NCBI GenBank assembly: GCA_963808455.1
Contig: CAWEHT010000143.1
Span: 1 to 64,000 of the forward strand
Direction of reading: 5' to 3'
Length of the DNA: 64,000 nucleotides
Origin: CAWEHT01 sp963808455
Lineage (GTDB): Bacteria; Chloroflexota; Anaerolineae; CG2-30-64-16
Shown here: piece by piece, positions 18,684-29,684 of the stretch
How positions within the stretch are numbered: the first letter of the stretch is position 1
Layout of the letters: every line of letters begins with the position of its first letter
Position numbers and translations under genes: made by a program
Notes under the pieces: model-generated
Told to the model about the DNA's origin: nothing
What the model saw: the letters and a program-made list of their open reading frames with translations, nothing else
Databases searched by the model: none

Positions 18684-19502
18684 GTGAAACTGTCATTTAC
18701 TGCGACGCCAAAGGCTTCTACTTTCGCGCCCATTCTATGGCGTGGCGATCCAGTCACGACGTTTGATCTTGCGACGGAACTCGGGTACGAAGGCGTCGAG
18801 TGGCACCTCCGCGAGCCCGACGATATCGATGCCGAAGCAGTTTGTGCCCTGCAACAGGCAACGCGGCTGGGTGTGCCGACCATTGGCACGGGGTTGGCCG
18901 CGGGGGTGGATGGGTTGACGTTCGCGGATGCAGATCCGGAAGTACGCCGCCGGGCAACCGCACGAGTCAAGGCGCATATCCAGTTGGCAGCGCGATGGCG
19001 GTCAGCTGTGACCATCGGCCTGATCTGGGGACGTGTGGGCAATGAGCCGCGCGAGCGGGCGGCCCGGATCGAAGCGGCTACGGAATGTCTGGCCGAATGC
19101 TGTCGGGCAGCAGCAGATGCGAATGTGACAGTGCTCCTCGAGCCGCTGAACCGTTACGAATCGGACTATCCGAACAGGCTGGACCAAGGGCTTGAGATTG
19201 TGGCAGCCGTGGGCGCCACCAACCTGAAGCTACTTGCCGACACCTTCCATATGAATATTGAGGAGCAGAGCATCGATGATGCTTTGCTCCGTGCGGCGCC
19301 CTATCTGGGTCACGTCCACCTGGTGGACTCGAACCGGCGGGCTCCTGGTGATGGCCATCTGGACATGGAGAGCATTCTCCATACGCTTGTCGAGATCGGA
19401 TTTCAGGAATATCTGTCTTTCGAAGTCTTGCCGCTCCCGAACGCGCATCAGGCAGCGCAGTGTGCCTTGAGCCGGATCCGCAGATTATTGGAGCGCAACT
19501 GA
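18684..19502 (+). CDS. sugar epimerase, IolO-like (5-keto-L-gluconate epimerase candidate)
   Basis: 272-residue TIM-barrel epimerase of the D-tagatose/psicose-3-epimerase group. The catalytic and metal residues lie in LLEPLNRYESD, ADTFHMNIEE, HVHLVDSNRRAPGDG and SFEVLPLP. The segments closely recall Thermotoga IolO, which converts 5-keto-L-gluconate to D-tagaturonate. The gene is 18 nt after the IolN-like gene with GGGGAGG before the GTG/ATG region. The frame is intact. The specific substrate is inferred from neighbours. Confidence 0.72.
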   Translation: MKLSFTATPKASTFAPILWRGDPVTTFDLATELGYEGVEWHLREPDDIDAEAVCALQQATRLGVPTIGTGLAAGVDGLTFADADPEVRRRATARVKAHIQLAARWRSAVTIGLIWGRVGNEPRERAARIEAATECLAECCRAAADANVTVLLEPLNRYESDYPNRLDQGLEIVAAVGATNLKLLADTFHMNIEEQSIDDALLRAAPYLGHVHLVDSNRRAPGDGHLDMESILHTLVEIGFQEYLSFEVLPLPNAHQAAQCALSRIRRLLERN

Positions 19503-19570
19503 CATGACCGCTTCCCGCTCCGCTTGCGGGGACGCTAGGCAGCTCAGCTTCACAAGAAAGGTGCGTCAAG

Positions 19571-20560
19571 ATGGCAACCGAACCCAAGACAGCTCTGATT
19601 TGCGATTACGCCTGGCCCACGATCGATATCGAACGCGAGGCGCTGGCCAGGATCGGCGCAGAAACAATTGCCGCGACCACGGGTGACGAAGAAGAGTTAG
19701 TGACCCTGGCGCCCGAAGCCGATGCCATCCTAATCAACTGGCGCCGCATGACCCGGCGCGTCATTGCCGCCGCCAGGAAATGCGTGCTCATCGTACGTTA
19801 TGGAGTAGGCGTCAACAATATCGACGTGGAAGCCGCCACGGAGAGCGGCATTGCCGTGGCGAACGTGCCCGACTATTGCATGGATGAGGTTTCGAACGAG
19901 GCGATGGCGCTGCTGCTCTGTGGCGCCCGCAACATCATGACCTATGATAAGTCGGTGCGTTCGGGAGTGTGGGATGTTAAGGTCGGGATGCCGTTGTACC
20001 GCACGCGAGCTCTGACTCTGGGTATCATCGGCTTTGGCCGGATCGGCCGCGCCGTTGCGCCCAAAGCACATGGACTGGGCTTCCGAGTGATTGCCTGCGA
20101 TCCCTATATCGCGCCCCAGGAGATGGCAGATCGGAACGTGGTGTCCGTCGACCTCGATACGTTGTTGGCTTCTGCGGATTTTATCACGCTGCACGTTCCG
20201 CTGACATCAGCGACGCGCGGGTTGATCGGGGAGGCGGCGTTGAACAAGACGAAGCACACCGCCTGGCTCATCAATACCTCGCGTGGGCCCGTCGTGGATA
20301 CGTCCGCGCTCTATCGAGCGTTGTGTGATGGCCGGCTGGCAGGCGCAGGTTTAGACGTGCTGCCAGAGGAACCACCCAGCCTCGAGGACCCATTGTTTAC
20401 TCTTCCGAACGTGATCTTCACGCCGCACAGCGCCTTCTATTCGGAAGGCTCGCTTCAAGAGCTGCAGGCGAAGGCTGCTCAGCGGGCGGTGGAAGCGCTC
20501 TCGGGCCAGGTGCCATCGACGGTCGTCAATACGGAGGTGCTGGACCGTCCTAACTGTTGA
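19571..20560 (+). CDS. D-isomer-specific 2-hydroxyacid dehydrogenase
   Basis: 329-residue NAD-dependent dehydrogenase of the phosphoglycerate-dehydrogenase/CtBP group. It has LGIIGFGRIGRAV (Rossmann motif near residue 155), the catalytic Arg in NTSRGPVVD, Glu in VLPEEPP and His in TPHSAFYS. Such enzymes reduce 2-oxo acids such as keto-gluconates or glyoxylate. It closes a three-gene run with the IolN- and IolO-like genes. The frame is intact; the substrate is unknown. Confidence 0.88.
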   Translation: MATEPKTALICDYAWPTIDIEREALARIGAETIAATTGDEEELVTLAPEADAILINWRRMTRRVIAAARKCVLIVRYGVGVNNIDVEAATESGIAVANVPDYCMDEVSNEAMALLLCGARNIMTYDKSVRSGVWDVKVGMPLYRTRALTLGIIGFGRIGRAVAPKAHGLGFRVIACDPYIAPQEMADRNVVSVDLDTLLASADFITLHVPLTSATRGLIGEAALNKTKHTAWLINTSRGPVVDTSALYRALCDGRLAGAGLDVLPEEPPSLEDPLFTLPNVIFTPHSAFYSEGSLQELQAKAAQRAVEALSGQVPSTVVNTEVLDRPNC

Positions 20561-20684
20561 ACTGCTCATGGGAATAGGCCGGCAATCAACTCATGTCGGC
20601 CGACGCGAGTGAAGAAAGCTATAGACAAAGACCGCCACCTTTGCTTCACAAGTCACCTTGTGCAGTAATGGCGTCTTTCCGGCT

Positions 20685-20727
20685 TTGACACAGCACTCTG
20701 CAGCTGCTATCATTGGCATGACCAGTT
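20685..20727 (+). promoter_or_regulatory. promoter and operator of the GntR gene
   Basis: TTGACA (20685-20690), 17 bp, TATCAT (20708-20713), with ATTGGCATGACCAGTT at 20712-20727. The 16-bp operator is identical to that at 2778-2793 and starts at the same place relative to the -10 box. This is the signature of an autoregulated GntR repressor that also controls the operon from 2751. Confidence 0.82.
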
Positions 20728-20781
20728 ACCCAGCGTAAGTGGGTATTCCCCTGGCACTATGGCCAGGGCCTTGTGGAGTAG

Positions 20782-21533
20782 ATGATGAGCAGCGACTTGG
20801 ACCTTTATAACAACATGACGCTTGTGCGTGAGCCTTTGCACGAACAGATTGCCGACCGCATCCAGCAGCTCGTCGCCGAACAGCACCTGCAGGCTGGTGG
20901 ACGGCTCCCGTCAGAAAGAGATCTGGCACTCCAGCTGAGCGTCAGTTCGACCAACTGTGCGCGAGGCCATGCGCCTGTTAGAGCATCGCGGGCTGGTGGT
21001 TAGGCGCGCCGGCAGCGGCACCTACGTGATTCCGATGAGTTCTGACCCGGTCGTTGAATCGTTGGATCGATTCTTTTGGGTGACCGAATCTTCTTTCGAA
21101 GACCTGGCACAAGTCCGGGAGATGATCGAGCCCGGTGCCGCCGCGCTGGCAGCCGTACATGCAAGCGAAGAGGATATGGCCCGGCTGCTGGAAACGGTGC
21201 ACGCTCTGGAGGAAGCGTTTGCAACTGGCCAACCCATCCGGCTTTCACAGGCCGAGGCCGAATTCCACGGCGCACTGGCCAAAGCCTCGGGGAATCAATT
21301 GCTGGCGGCCATTACCGCCAGTCTGAACCACCTGACGGAGAAATGGACCATGAAGCACTCTTCGGTGGTCTTTGATGCTGACGTGAACCACACGCATCGC
21401 ATGATCGTCGAAGCCATTGTTGCCCGCGATCCGGACCGCGCGGCGAGGCAGCCAGCCTACATATGTACCTGGCTCGGCGGTCCTACGCCGACCACCCGGT
21501 TGTAGGGTCAAATGGACTCGGCAAAACTGAGTG
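20782..21533 (+). CDS. GntR-family (FadR-type) transcriptional regulator (frameshifted)
   Basis: About 250 residues after correction. The N-terminal winged HTH has LHEQIADRIQQLV, GGRLPSERDLALQLSVS and REAMRLLEHRGLVVRR; the C-terminal FCD ligand domain has EMIEPGAAALAA, AEFHGALAKASGN and HTHRMIVEAI with metal-type His/Asp. Two indels are visible. An extra A near 20958 (ACCAACTG) separates the two halves of the HTH. A missing base near 21443 diverts the end; the corrected frame gives EAASLHMYLARRSY, the normal FCD helix. Probably the local repressor; the ligand may be a sugar acid. Confidence 0.85.
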
Positions 21534-21600
21534 ATACACGAAGGCAGTAACAGCAGCAGGTTGAGAAGCAAGATACCACATTGCGCAGGAGATCAATACA

Positions 21601-22629
21601 TGAAAGCAGCAGTACTACACGGCGTCAACGATCTGCGCCTGGACGAGGTTCCTATCCCCGTGCCAGGGCAAGACGAAGTCCTCATCAAGATCAAGGCATG
21701 CCGGCGTCTGTGGCACAGACGTACACATGTGGGCAGGAACAAATTACGAGGGCACGTTCCCCTTTATTCCTGGCCACGAATGGATGGGCGAGATTGTCGA
21801 GGCGGGACCGGGCGTACGAAAGTTGAGGGTAGGAGACCGAGTCACTGGGGAGCCCTTCATCGGCTGTGGCATCTGCCCCGTCTGTCATAGCGGTGGAGCC
21901 CCTCACTTCTGCCCCGATCACAGATACTTTGGTTTTGCGCCCGACACACCGGGAGGCATGGCCGAATACCATGTTTCACCCGAAATCCCCCTTTTCAAGG
22001 TGCCAGCCGACTTCAGTGACGAGCTGGGGGCGCTGGTCGAGCCTGTATCGGTCGCGTACCATGCTATCTGGGGACGCGGGGCGGCGTGGCGCCGCACGAT
22101 CGGGTGGCAGTCTTCGGTACCGGTCCAATCGGACTGCTGGCAGTCCAGATCGCCAAGGTTGCCGGCGCACAGACCATCGTGGTCGAGCCAGCGCCTTTCC
22201 GTGCCAGGATGGCGGCTGATTTTGGAGCTGACGTGGTGATCGACCCCACCCAAGAGGACCTGATTGCCCGAGTCAATGATCTGACCGATGGGCTAGGCTT
22301 GAGCCTGATCATCGAGTGCTCGGGAAGCGCGGCAGGCATTGCATCCACAGTCGACGTGATCGGTGTGAACGGCCGCATTGTGCTCACCGGCCAGAGCTTT
22401 GGTCTCAAGCCGGCCGCATCCCTCGGCAAGACAATCTGGACGCACGCCACGATCATTGGCTCCTGTGGCGCGCCGGACTTCTTCCCTAAGACCCTGGCCT
22501 ATATCGGCGCGGCGCCTGGCTGATCCCACCAAGGTCATCACCCACACCTTCCCCTTGAGCCAAGTGTGCGAGGGTTTCGAGTTGGCGCTTCGGGGCACCG
22601 AGAGCGGCAAAGTGATGATCAAGGTGTAG
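21601..22629 (+). CDS. zinc-dependent alcohol dehydrogenase (MDR), IolM-like candidate (frameshifted)
   Basis: About 343-residue medium-chain dehydrogenase. After removing one extra C near 21703 the catalytic-zinc region reads ACGVCGTDVHMWAG, followed by GHEWMGEIVEAG. The structural-zinc loop is GCGICPVCHSGGAPHFC, and the NAD motif FGTGPIGLLAVQIAK appears in a second frame. Further shifts occur near 22085 and 22515. In Thermotoga a zinc MDR (IolM) oxidises scyllo-inosose next to IolN/IolO, so that role is possible here. No IolG-like myo-inositol dehydrogenase is in the window. Confidence 0.78.
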
Positions 22630-22806
22630 GCTGGGTCATCGGCCGTACGAGGCAGGCAGTTGGTCCGCATGTGCGGGGCAGAGTCCCTGTGTACCGACCG
22701 CAGAAAGGCCCTGACCGCGTTTTACTGCCCTCAGCATCGCGCAGCGGCACTGCCTGCGAGTGTAGCTTGATATAAGAGCAGAACCTGTTCGGCAACGAGG
22801 GCTCAG

Positions 22807-24420
22807 ATGCAGCTGGTCAACGCGGAATATGTCGAAAGCCTGGTCAACCTGCCCATCTATGCCCGTTCGCTGACGGCTGCCGGGAGGGCGGTTTTCTTCC
22901 TGGCCCACGGCCCACGCGGGAAACTGCTCGGCGTCATCGCGGGGCCCGGCGATACCCGGCCGGAGCACTTCGACGGCGAGCACGTCAACCTGACGGACGG
23001 GCGCCTGACTCTGTGCCCGCTCACACACGCCAACGCCTCAGTGTTGCGCCAGGAAGTTCCCGGACTATGCCCTTCGCCCATCGGCCTGCGCACTTCGGCA
23101 GGCTGCGGCGACAGGCTTGGACTGGCAACCCCCGGTCATTCACGCGCCGCGCGCCGGTTCCCTGCCCTGGCGATGATCTTCGCCCAACAATCCATTCGTG
23201 AGATGAGCCGGACGGCGCGCACGCCTGAAGAAGTCATGGACGACGCTACCTGGGGCCTCTTCCAGGAAGGCTGGCAGGCTGGCCAGTCAAGGACTAAAGG
23301 CGAAAGCGGGGCTTGCCTGGGCGCTGATGCCGATCACCTCAAAACCCCCGCCGATATCGATCGTTCCGCGGAGGCAGGCTTCACTTTCTACACAGTGGAT
23401 CCCGGTGACTACGTCGACGCGCATGCAGACAGCGCCAACGAGGCTGCGCTGCGCGATCGCTACGCCACCCTGCCATGGGATGAGCTGCAGAGCAGCCCCG
23501 CCGGCTTGTGGGCATCGTATCGCGGCAAGCGCTTCGAGGTTGAGGAACGTTCTTGGGAATTGGACGAGCCCACCCTGGTTCGGGCCGCCGTGAAGTATGG
23601 CCGGGCAGTTGCTCACACGCTGCGCATGTACCGGCATCTCATAGAGGTCACGACGGGCCGGACCGGCGCCGTGCAACCAGGGAACGCGCGCGCTGCGACT
23701 GTTGGCAATAGCGATTCCCCGCCGGTGGATCAGGAAGCCAGCCCGCTGGGGTTCGATTTCGAGGTATCGGTGGACGAGACCGCCACCCCTACCACACATA
23801 CAGAGCACCTTTTCGTTGCCGCCGAACTGCGCCGCCTGGGGGTGCGCTGGACGAGCCTCGCCCCGCGATACGTCGGGCGGTTCGAGAAAGGCGTCGATTA
23901 CATCGGCGACCTCACGGAATTCGAACACGATTTCGCGGCGCACGCTGCGATCGCCCGTGCCCTGGGCCCTTACAAACTGAGCCTCCATTCGGGTTCCGAC
24001 AAGTTTAGCATCTATGCGATGGCTGCCCAGCATACCCGCGGACTGGTGCACCTGAAAACAGCCGGCACGAGCTACCTGGAGGCGCTGCGCGCGCTGGTTG
24101 CCTTCGATCCCGCGCTCTTCCGCGACATTCTGGGGGCGGCACTGAGGCAGTACGAGACCGACCGGGCTTCATACCACGTGTCGGCGGATGTGCGGCAAGT
24201 GCCGCGCCCAGAAAGCCTGTCGGACGCACAACTCCCGGCCTTGCTCGATCAGTCTGACGCGCGCCAGGTGCTGCATGTGACGTTCGGCAGCATCTTGACT
24301 TCTCGGCAGGGTCATAGGGCCAGGCTATTGGCAGCCCTGGCTGCACACGAAGAAGAGCATTACACCGCCCTGGAGAAGCACCTTGCCCGGCATCTGCGGC
24401 CGTTTTCGGGAACCGCTTGA
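22807..24420 (+). CDS. uxaE: tagaturonate epimerase family protein (UxaE-like)
   Basis: 537-residue protein recognised as the D-tagaturonate epimerase family of Thermotoga and relatives, which converts D-tagaturonate to D-fructuronate. Marks are CGDRLGLATPGHSRAARRF, VMDDATWGLFQEGW, GADADHLKTPADI, FDFEVSVDET and KLSLHSGSDKFSIY. The stretch between EGWQAG and LGADADH (about 23284-23320) looks like an insertion compared with the expected direct join, and could be a local sequence error. It extends the IolN-IolO route to fructuronate and is followed by a fructuronate reductase-like gene. Confidence 0.72.
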   Translation: MQLVNAEYVESLVNLPIYARSLTAAGRAVFFLAHGPRGKLLGVIAGPGDTRPEHFDGEHVNLTDGRLTLCPLTHANASVLRQEVPGLCPSPIGLRTSAGCGDRLGLATPGHSRAARRFPALAMIFAQQSIREMSRTARTPEEVMDDATWGLFQEGWQAGQSRTKGESGACLGADADHLKTPADIDRSAEAGFTFYTVDPGDYVDAHADSANEAALRDRYATLPWDELQSSPAGLWASYRGKRFEVEERSWELDEPTLVRAAVKYGRAVAHTLRMYRHLIEVTTGRTGAVQPGNARAATVGNSDSPPVDQEASPLGFDFEVSVDETATPTTHTEHLFVAAELRRLGVRWTSLAPRYVGRFEKGVDYIGDLTEFEHDFAAHAAIARALGPYKLSLHSGSDKFSIYAMAAQHTRGLVHLKTAGTSYLEALRALVAFDPALFRDILGAALRQYETDRASYHVSADVRQVPRPESLSDAQLPALLDQSDARQVLHVTFGSILTSRQGHRARLLAALAAHEEEHYTALEKHLARHLRPFSGTA

Positions 24421-24520
24421 CGCAGCGAGTTCACCGCCTGCATTCTCATGGGCAGCCCCTGGCTTTGCGTGCCGATTGACCTGGACCGGGTCGGCTTGAA
24501 GTCAGAGAGGTAGAGTGGAC

Positions 24521-25388
<868 letters not shown>

Positions 25389-25402
25389 CCAGGGGGCGCA
25401 GC

Positions 25403-26670
25403 ATGGTGCTCGGCCGCGGGTCTGAGGACAGCTACCTGACGAAGGATGAGGCCGGGGCCATCGTGAGCTCAGCGAGCGCTTCACTGGCCATCGACGGCTC
25501 GCGCGTCCTGATGGTTATCCCGGACGGCACACGCACGATGCCCATGCCGATGATGTTCGGCCTGTTCGAGGACTGCCTCGTGTCGCATGTGGCGACACTG
25601 GATTACCTGGTGGCGTTGGGCACGCACCAGCCGATGACCGACGAGCACCTCAGCAAGCTGGTGGGCCGGCCGGTGGTCAACGGCCTCGCCGGAGAGAGCC
25701 ATATCTTCAAACATAAGTGGGCTGATCCGGCGACCTTTCGCACCATCGGCGAGATCCCGGCGGCGGAGATCAGCAGGTTCAGCGGCGGGTTTTTTGCCCA
25801 GGATGTGCCGGTGACGTTGAACAAGCTGATCTTCGACTATGACCGGCTGATCATCTGTGGGCCGGTCTTCCCACACGAGGTGGTAGGCTTCTCGGGCGGC
25901 AACAAGTACTTCTTCCCGGGCATCGGCGGGCCTGAGATCATCAACTTCACGCACTGGCTGGGCGCAGTCATGACCAGTAACGAGATCATTGGTTCAGGCT
26001 ACACGCCGGTGCGCGCCGTAATCGATCGTGCGGCTGCGTTCATAGACCTGCCGGTGGCCTGCTTCAGCCTGGTGGTAACCCATGCCGGTTTACACGGCCT
26101 GTACTTTGGCACGGCGCAGGAAGCGTGGCAGGCTGCCTCGGCCCTTTCGTCGCAAGTGCACATCACCTGGCGCGATCAACCAGTCCAGCGCGTTTTGTCG
26201 ATCATGCCGGCCCTGTACGACGACCTGTGGACCGCGGCCAAGGGCATGTACAAGACAGAGCCCGCGGTCGCGGATGGCGGGGAGGTGGTGATCTACGCGC
26301 CGCACATCGACGAAGTGAGTTATACGCACGGGCCGGTGATCGATGTGGTCAGCTATCACTGCCGAGATTACTTTCTGAAACAGTGGGACCGGTTCAAGGA
26401 TTATCCCTGGGGAGTGCTGGCCCACTCCGCGCACGTCAAGGGTCTAGGCACCTACGATAGCGATACTGGGATCGAGGCCACGCGGATCGTGCGAGGCTGG
26501 CGACAGGCATCCCGCGCGAGCGCTGTGAGCGAATCAACCTCGGCTATCTCGATCCTGCGAGCGTGAACGTCAGCGAGTGGGAGGGCCGCGAGTCCGAAGG
26601 CATCCTGGTCGTGCCGCATGCGGGCGAGATGCTGTTCCGGGTCAGGAAGGTGCCACGAAATACGGTTTGA
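25403..26670 (+). CDS. LarA-like nickel-pincer racemase/epimerase (frameshifted at 3' end)
   Basis: About 422 residues of the lactate-racemase (LarA, DUF2088) family. It has DGTRTMPMP, ICGPVFPHEVVGFSGGNKY, FFPGIGGPE and HAGLHGLYFGT, then YAPHIDEVSYTHG. One shift near 26490 separates the last 60 residues, which read ATGIPRERCERINLGYLDP and end at TGA 26668-26670. The family includes D-gluconate 2-epimerases that link D-mannonate and D-gluconate. Its place right after a mannonate-forming SDR makes that an attractive guess. The larBCE cofactor genes are not in the window. Confidence 0.78.
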
Positions 26671-27264
26671 ACTTTCACTTAGATAGACGAGGTACAGCGG
26701 TGAAAGGCGGCGCTTTGAGACTAGACGTGGCATCGCTGGGCCCGCTGGTTCAGCGGCTGGATTCTGGCATTGTGCCTTTCCACAAAGCAGCTGTGTGCCA
26801 GATCTAAGCCAGTGGCGGCGAATTCACCGTGGCCCCCAACCTGTCGCATTGCTCTGGCCTACGAGCAGGCATCGTAACCACCAGGCAAATGTTCGGGTTG
26901 TAGACCATGTGCTACTGACTGCCCACTGTAGCGATCGAAGCGCCTGGGACCGCGGGTTGACGGCCAGATGCGGGTCTGGCACCTGGAGAAACTGGCCGGT
27001 GCGGATGCCGTGCTGACGGTCTTCCCCAATATCTGGGAAGCGTTCATCGCCGGTTATCGCGACCTGCCCCTGCAGCCGCAGATCGATGAGCCGGTGCCGG
27101 CCGACGTACTGGAACGCTTGCTGCAGGTGCCTTATTTTGCACAGGCATACGATGAGCAGGGCATTTCCGACGCCGACTTTGCAGCCCACCCGGCCTTGAA
27201 GGCCACGGCTGCCAGCTTCGGCGAAGCCATGGCCAAAATCGAACAGTTTGCCGCACAAGCCTGA
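26671..27264 (+). pseudogene. transaldolase-like remnant
   Basis: An open stretch from 26968 to 27264 encodes VWHLEKLAGADAVLTVFP and VPYFAQAYDEQGISDADF, which recall the C-terminal end of transaldolase-family proteins. The preceding 26671-26967 has no continuous frame that supplies the expected barrel. Either most of the gene has been deleted or several errors obscure it. It ends 9 nt before the transketolase gene, a natural partner. The family call is tentative. Confidence 0.4.
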
Positions 27265-27273
27265 GGAGCAAGA

Positions 27274-29684
27274 ATGATGGAGCCAACCGCCACGGGCGAA
27301 GTGCTCGTCCGATGTGAGGAACTAGCTGGTGAATTTGCCTATTGGGAGAAGACCAAGGACCTGATCGAGCAGCTGCTCGACATCATAATGAACTACCGGC
27401 AGAGCGGCCACCCGGGCGGCTCTCGTTCTAAGGTGCATGGCCTGCTCGCCACCCTGCTTAGCGGCATCATGCGCTGGGACATCCGCCACCCCGAAAAGCG
27501 CTTCGGCGATCGCTTCGTTTTGGCCGGCGGACACACCGTCCCCCTGGTCTACTGCACGCTGGCCGTCTTCAATGAGGCGTTGCGCATCAAGCAGGCCCAG
27601 ACCGGCGATGCGCGCTACGCCGTGCCCAATCCGGAAAAGCGGGCACTGTATTGGGAGGACCTGCTGGGCTTCCGCCAACGCGGCGGCCTGTCGGGCCACG
27701 CTGAGATGGCCGGCAAGAGCCTGTTCCTCAAGTTCAACACGGGGCCCTCCGGCCACGGCACCCCGGCCGCCGCCGGCGAGTCCCTGGCCCTCAAGCGGGC
27801 CGGCGCAGCCGGCGTCAAGGTCTTCGTCTTCGACGGCGAGGGGGGCCTGACACCCAGCATCGTCCACGAAACGCTGAACTCCGCCTGGGGCCTGGCCCTG
27901 GACAACCTGTATTTCGTTCTGGACTGGAACGATTTCGGGATCGACGACCACCCGATCAGCAGTGTGGTCTATGGCTCACCCCAGGATTGGTTCGGCTCGC
28001 ACGGCTGGCGGGTGTTCGGTGCCGAACAGGGCAGCCAGTGGGAAGCGGTCACCCAGGCGCTGCTTTCCATGACCCTGAGCGAAAACCCGGGGCGGGCTCC
28101 CAGCGTCACCTGGCTCAAGACGCGCAAGGGCCGCGGCTATCTCAAGTACGACAACGCCTCGCATGGCGTGCCGCATACGATGAATTGTGAGGCGTTCTGG
28201 GAGACCAAGCAGGCCTTCGCCGAACAGTACGGCGCCCGCTTCGCCAATTTCGGCGGGCCGGCGCCGTCCGATCCGGCGGCGCTGGGCGCCGAGTTCGCCG
28301 CCAACCTGCAGGCCGTGATGGCAGATCTTGCATGAAGACCAGGCGCTGGTGGATTTCCTGGCCGATCGGCTGGTGGCCTTAGGCGAGAGTGTGCCGGACG
28401 ATCTGCCCACCTTCCGGCTGGGCGGGACGCGGCACGCCCTTCGCCGACCGCGCGGCTTTTCGATTATCGCGGCTACCCTGAGGACCTGTACGTGCAGCCC
28501 GGCACGGTGATCGCCAACCGGGCTGCCCTGGCCAGGTGGGGGGCCTGGATCAACGCCTTCGGCGCCCGCGAGTATGGCCGCCCACTGTTCATGGCCTGCT
28601 CGGCCGACCTGGCCGAGTCGACCAACATCAGCGGATTCGCCAAGCCTTACGGCGGCTTCCCCGGGTATGGCTGGTACGAACGCTACGGGAACGACCAGGG
28701 AGTTTTGTTGCCGCAGGAAATCACCGAACTGGCCAACGCCGGCATGCTGGCCGGCATGGCTACGGTGAACCTGGCGTCGGACCCGGAACGGGAGTTCGAC
28801 GGATTCTGGGGCGCCTGCTCGACCTATGGGTCCTTTTCGTACCTCAAGTACGGGCCACTGCGCTTGCTCAGCCAGCTGGCGCAGGATTGCCCCCTCAAGG
28901 TCGGCAAGATCATTTATGTCGCCGGCCACTCCGGCCCCGAGACCGCCGACGATAGCCGGACACATTTCGGCATCTTCGCGCCGGGCGTGATGCAGCTCTT
29001 CCCGGCCGGGCAGATCATCAACCTCCACCCGTGGGAATATAACGAGGTGCCCGTCCTGCTGGCAGCGGCGCTCGAGCAGGACGTGCCTATCGTCGTGCTG
29101 CACCTGACCCGCCCACCAATCAGGGTGCCGGACCGCACCGGGGCGGGCTTGCCCTCGCACTTCGAAGCGGCGCGTGGGGCCTATGTCGTGCGCGACTACC
29201 GGCCCGACGCACCGCGCGGCGGCACGTTCATCGTGCAGGGCACCAGTGCGATGGACAACATCGTGAGGCTCTTGCCGAACTGGACGCACGCGGCCCGAAT
29301 GTCAAACTGGTGTGTGCGGCCAGCAGCGAGCTGTTTGCCCGCCAACCAGAAGCGTACCGGCGGAAGGTGCTTGCGCCCGGTGACCGCGCCAATTCGACGA
29401 TCATCACGACGCAGGGCCGCTCGTTGATGCGGGAGTGGATCTTCAACCCGCTGGCCGAAGCGTACGCCTTGTCGGGCGATTGGGACAACCGCTGGCGCAC
29501 CGGCGGTTCGCTCGAGCAAGTGCTTGACGAAGCCCATCTCACGCCTCAGTGGTTGCTGGCCGGCATCGAGCGCTTCGTGCAGGAGCGCGAGACCCGCCTG
29601 GCCCGCCTGCGGGCCGATCTCGACGCCATCGAAACACCAGACTACAGGGAGGGAACATGGACCGTCATTGGAGCGCGTACCTGA
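27274..29684 (+). CDS. transketolase (multiple frameshifts)
   Basis: About 800 residues if rejoined. The thiamine-diphosphate half (27274-28333) has RQSGHPGGSRSKVH, FVLAGGHTVPLVYC, FDGEGGLTP and LDWNDFGIDDH. The frame then breaks near 28330 and again at 28420-28480. The Pyr/C-terminal half continues with ARWGAWINAFG, FMACSADLAESTNISGFA and YVAGHSGPETADDSRTHFG, and shifts once more near 29285 before CAASSELFARQ. Whether the first break marks a natural split into two subunits cannot be decided, but the fit of the joined frames favours one long protein. It probably feeds pentose/triose interconversion for the pathway upstream. Confidence 0.78.

Noticed and set aside
27976..29289. 437-residue open frame on -
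   Set aside because: Antisense to transketolase; composition is typical of a shadow frame and no family is recognisable.
27274..29684. A two-subunit transketolase
   Set aside because: Three separate frame breaks occur and the joined translation is continuous, so a single gene with errors is simpler, though a natural split at 28330 cannot be fully excluded.
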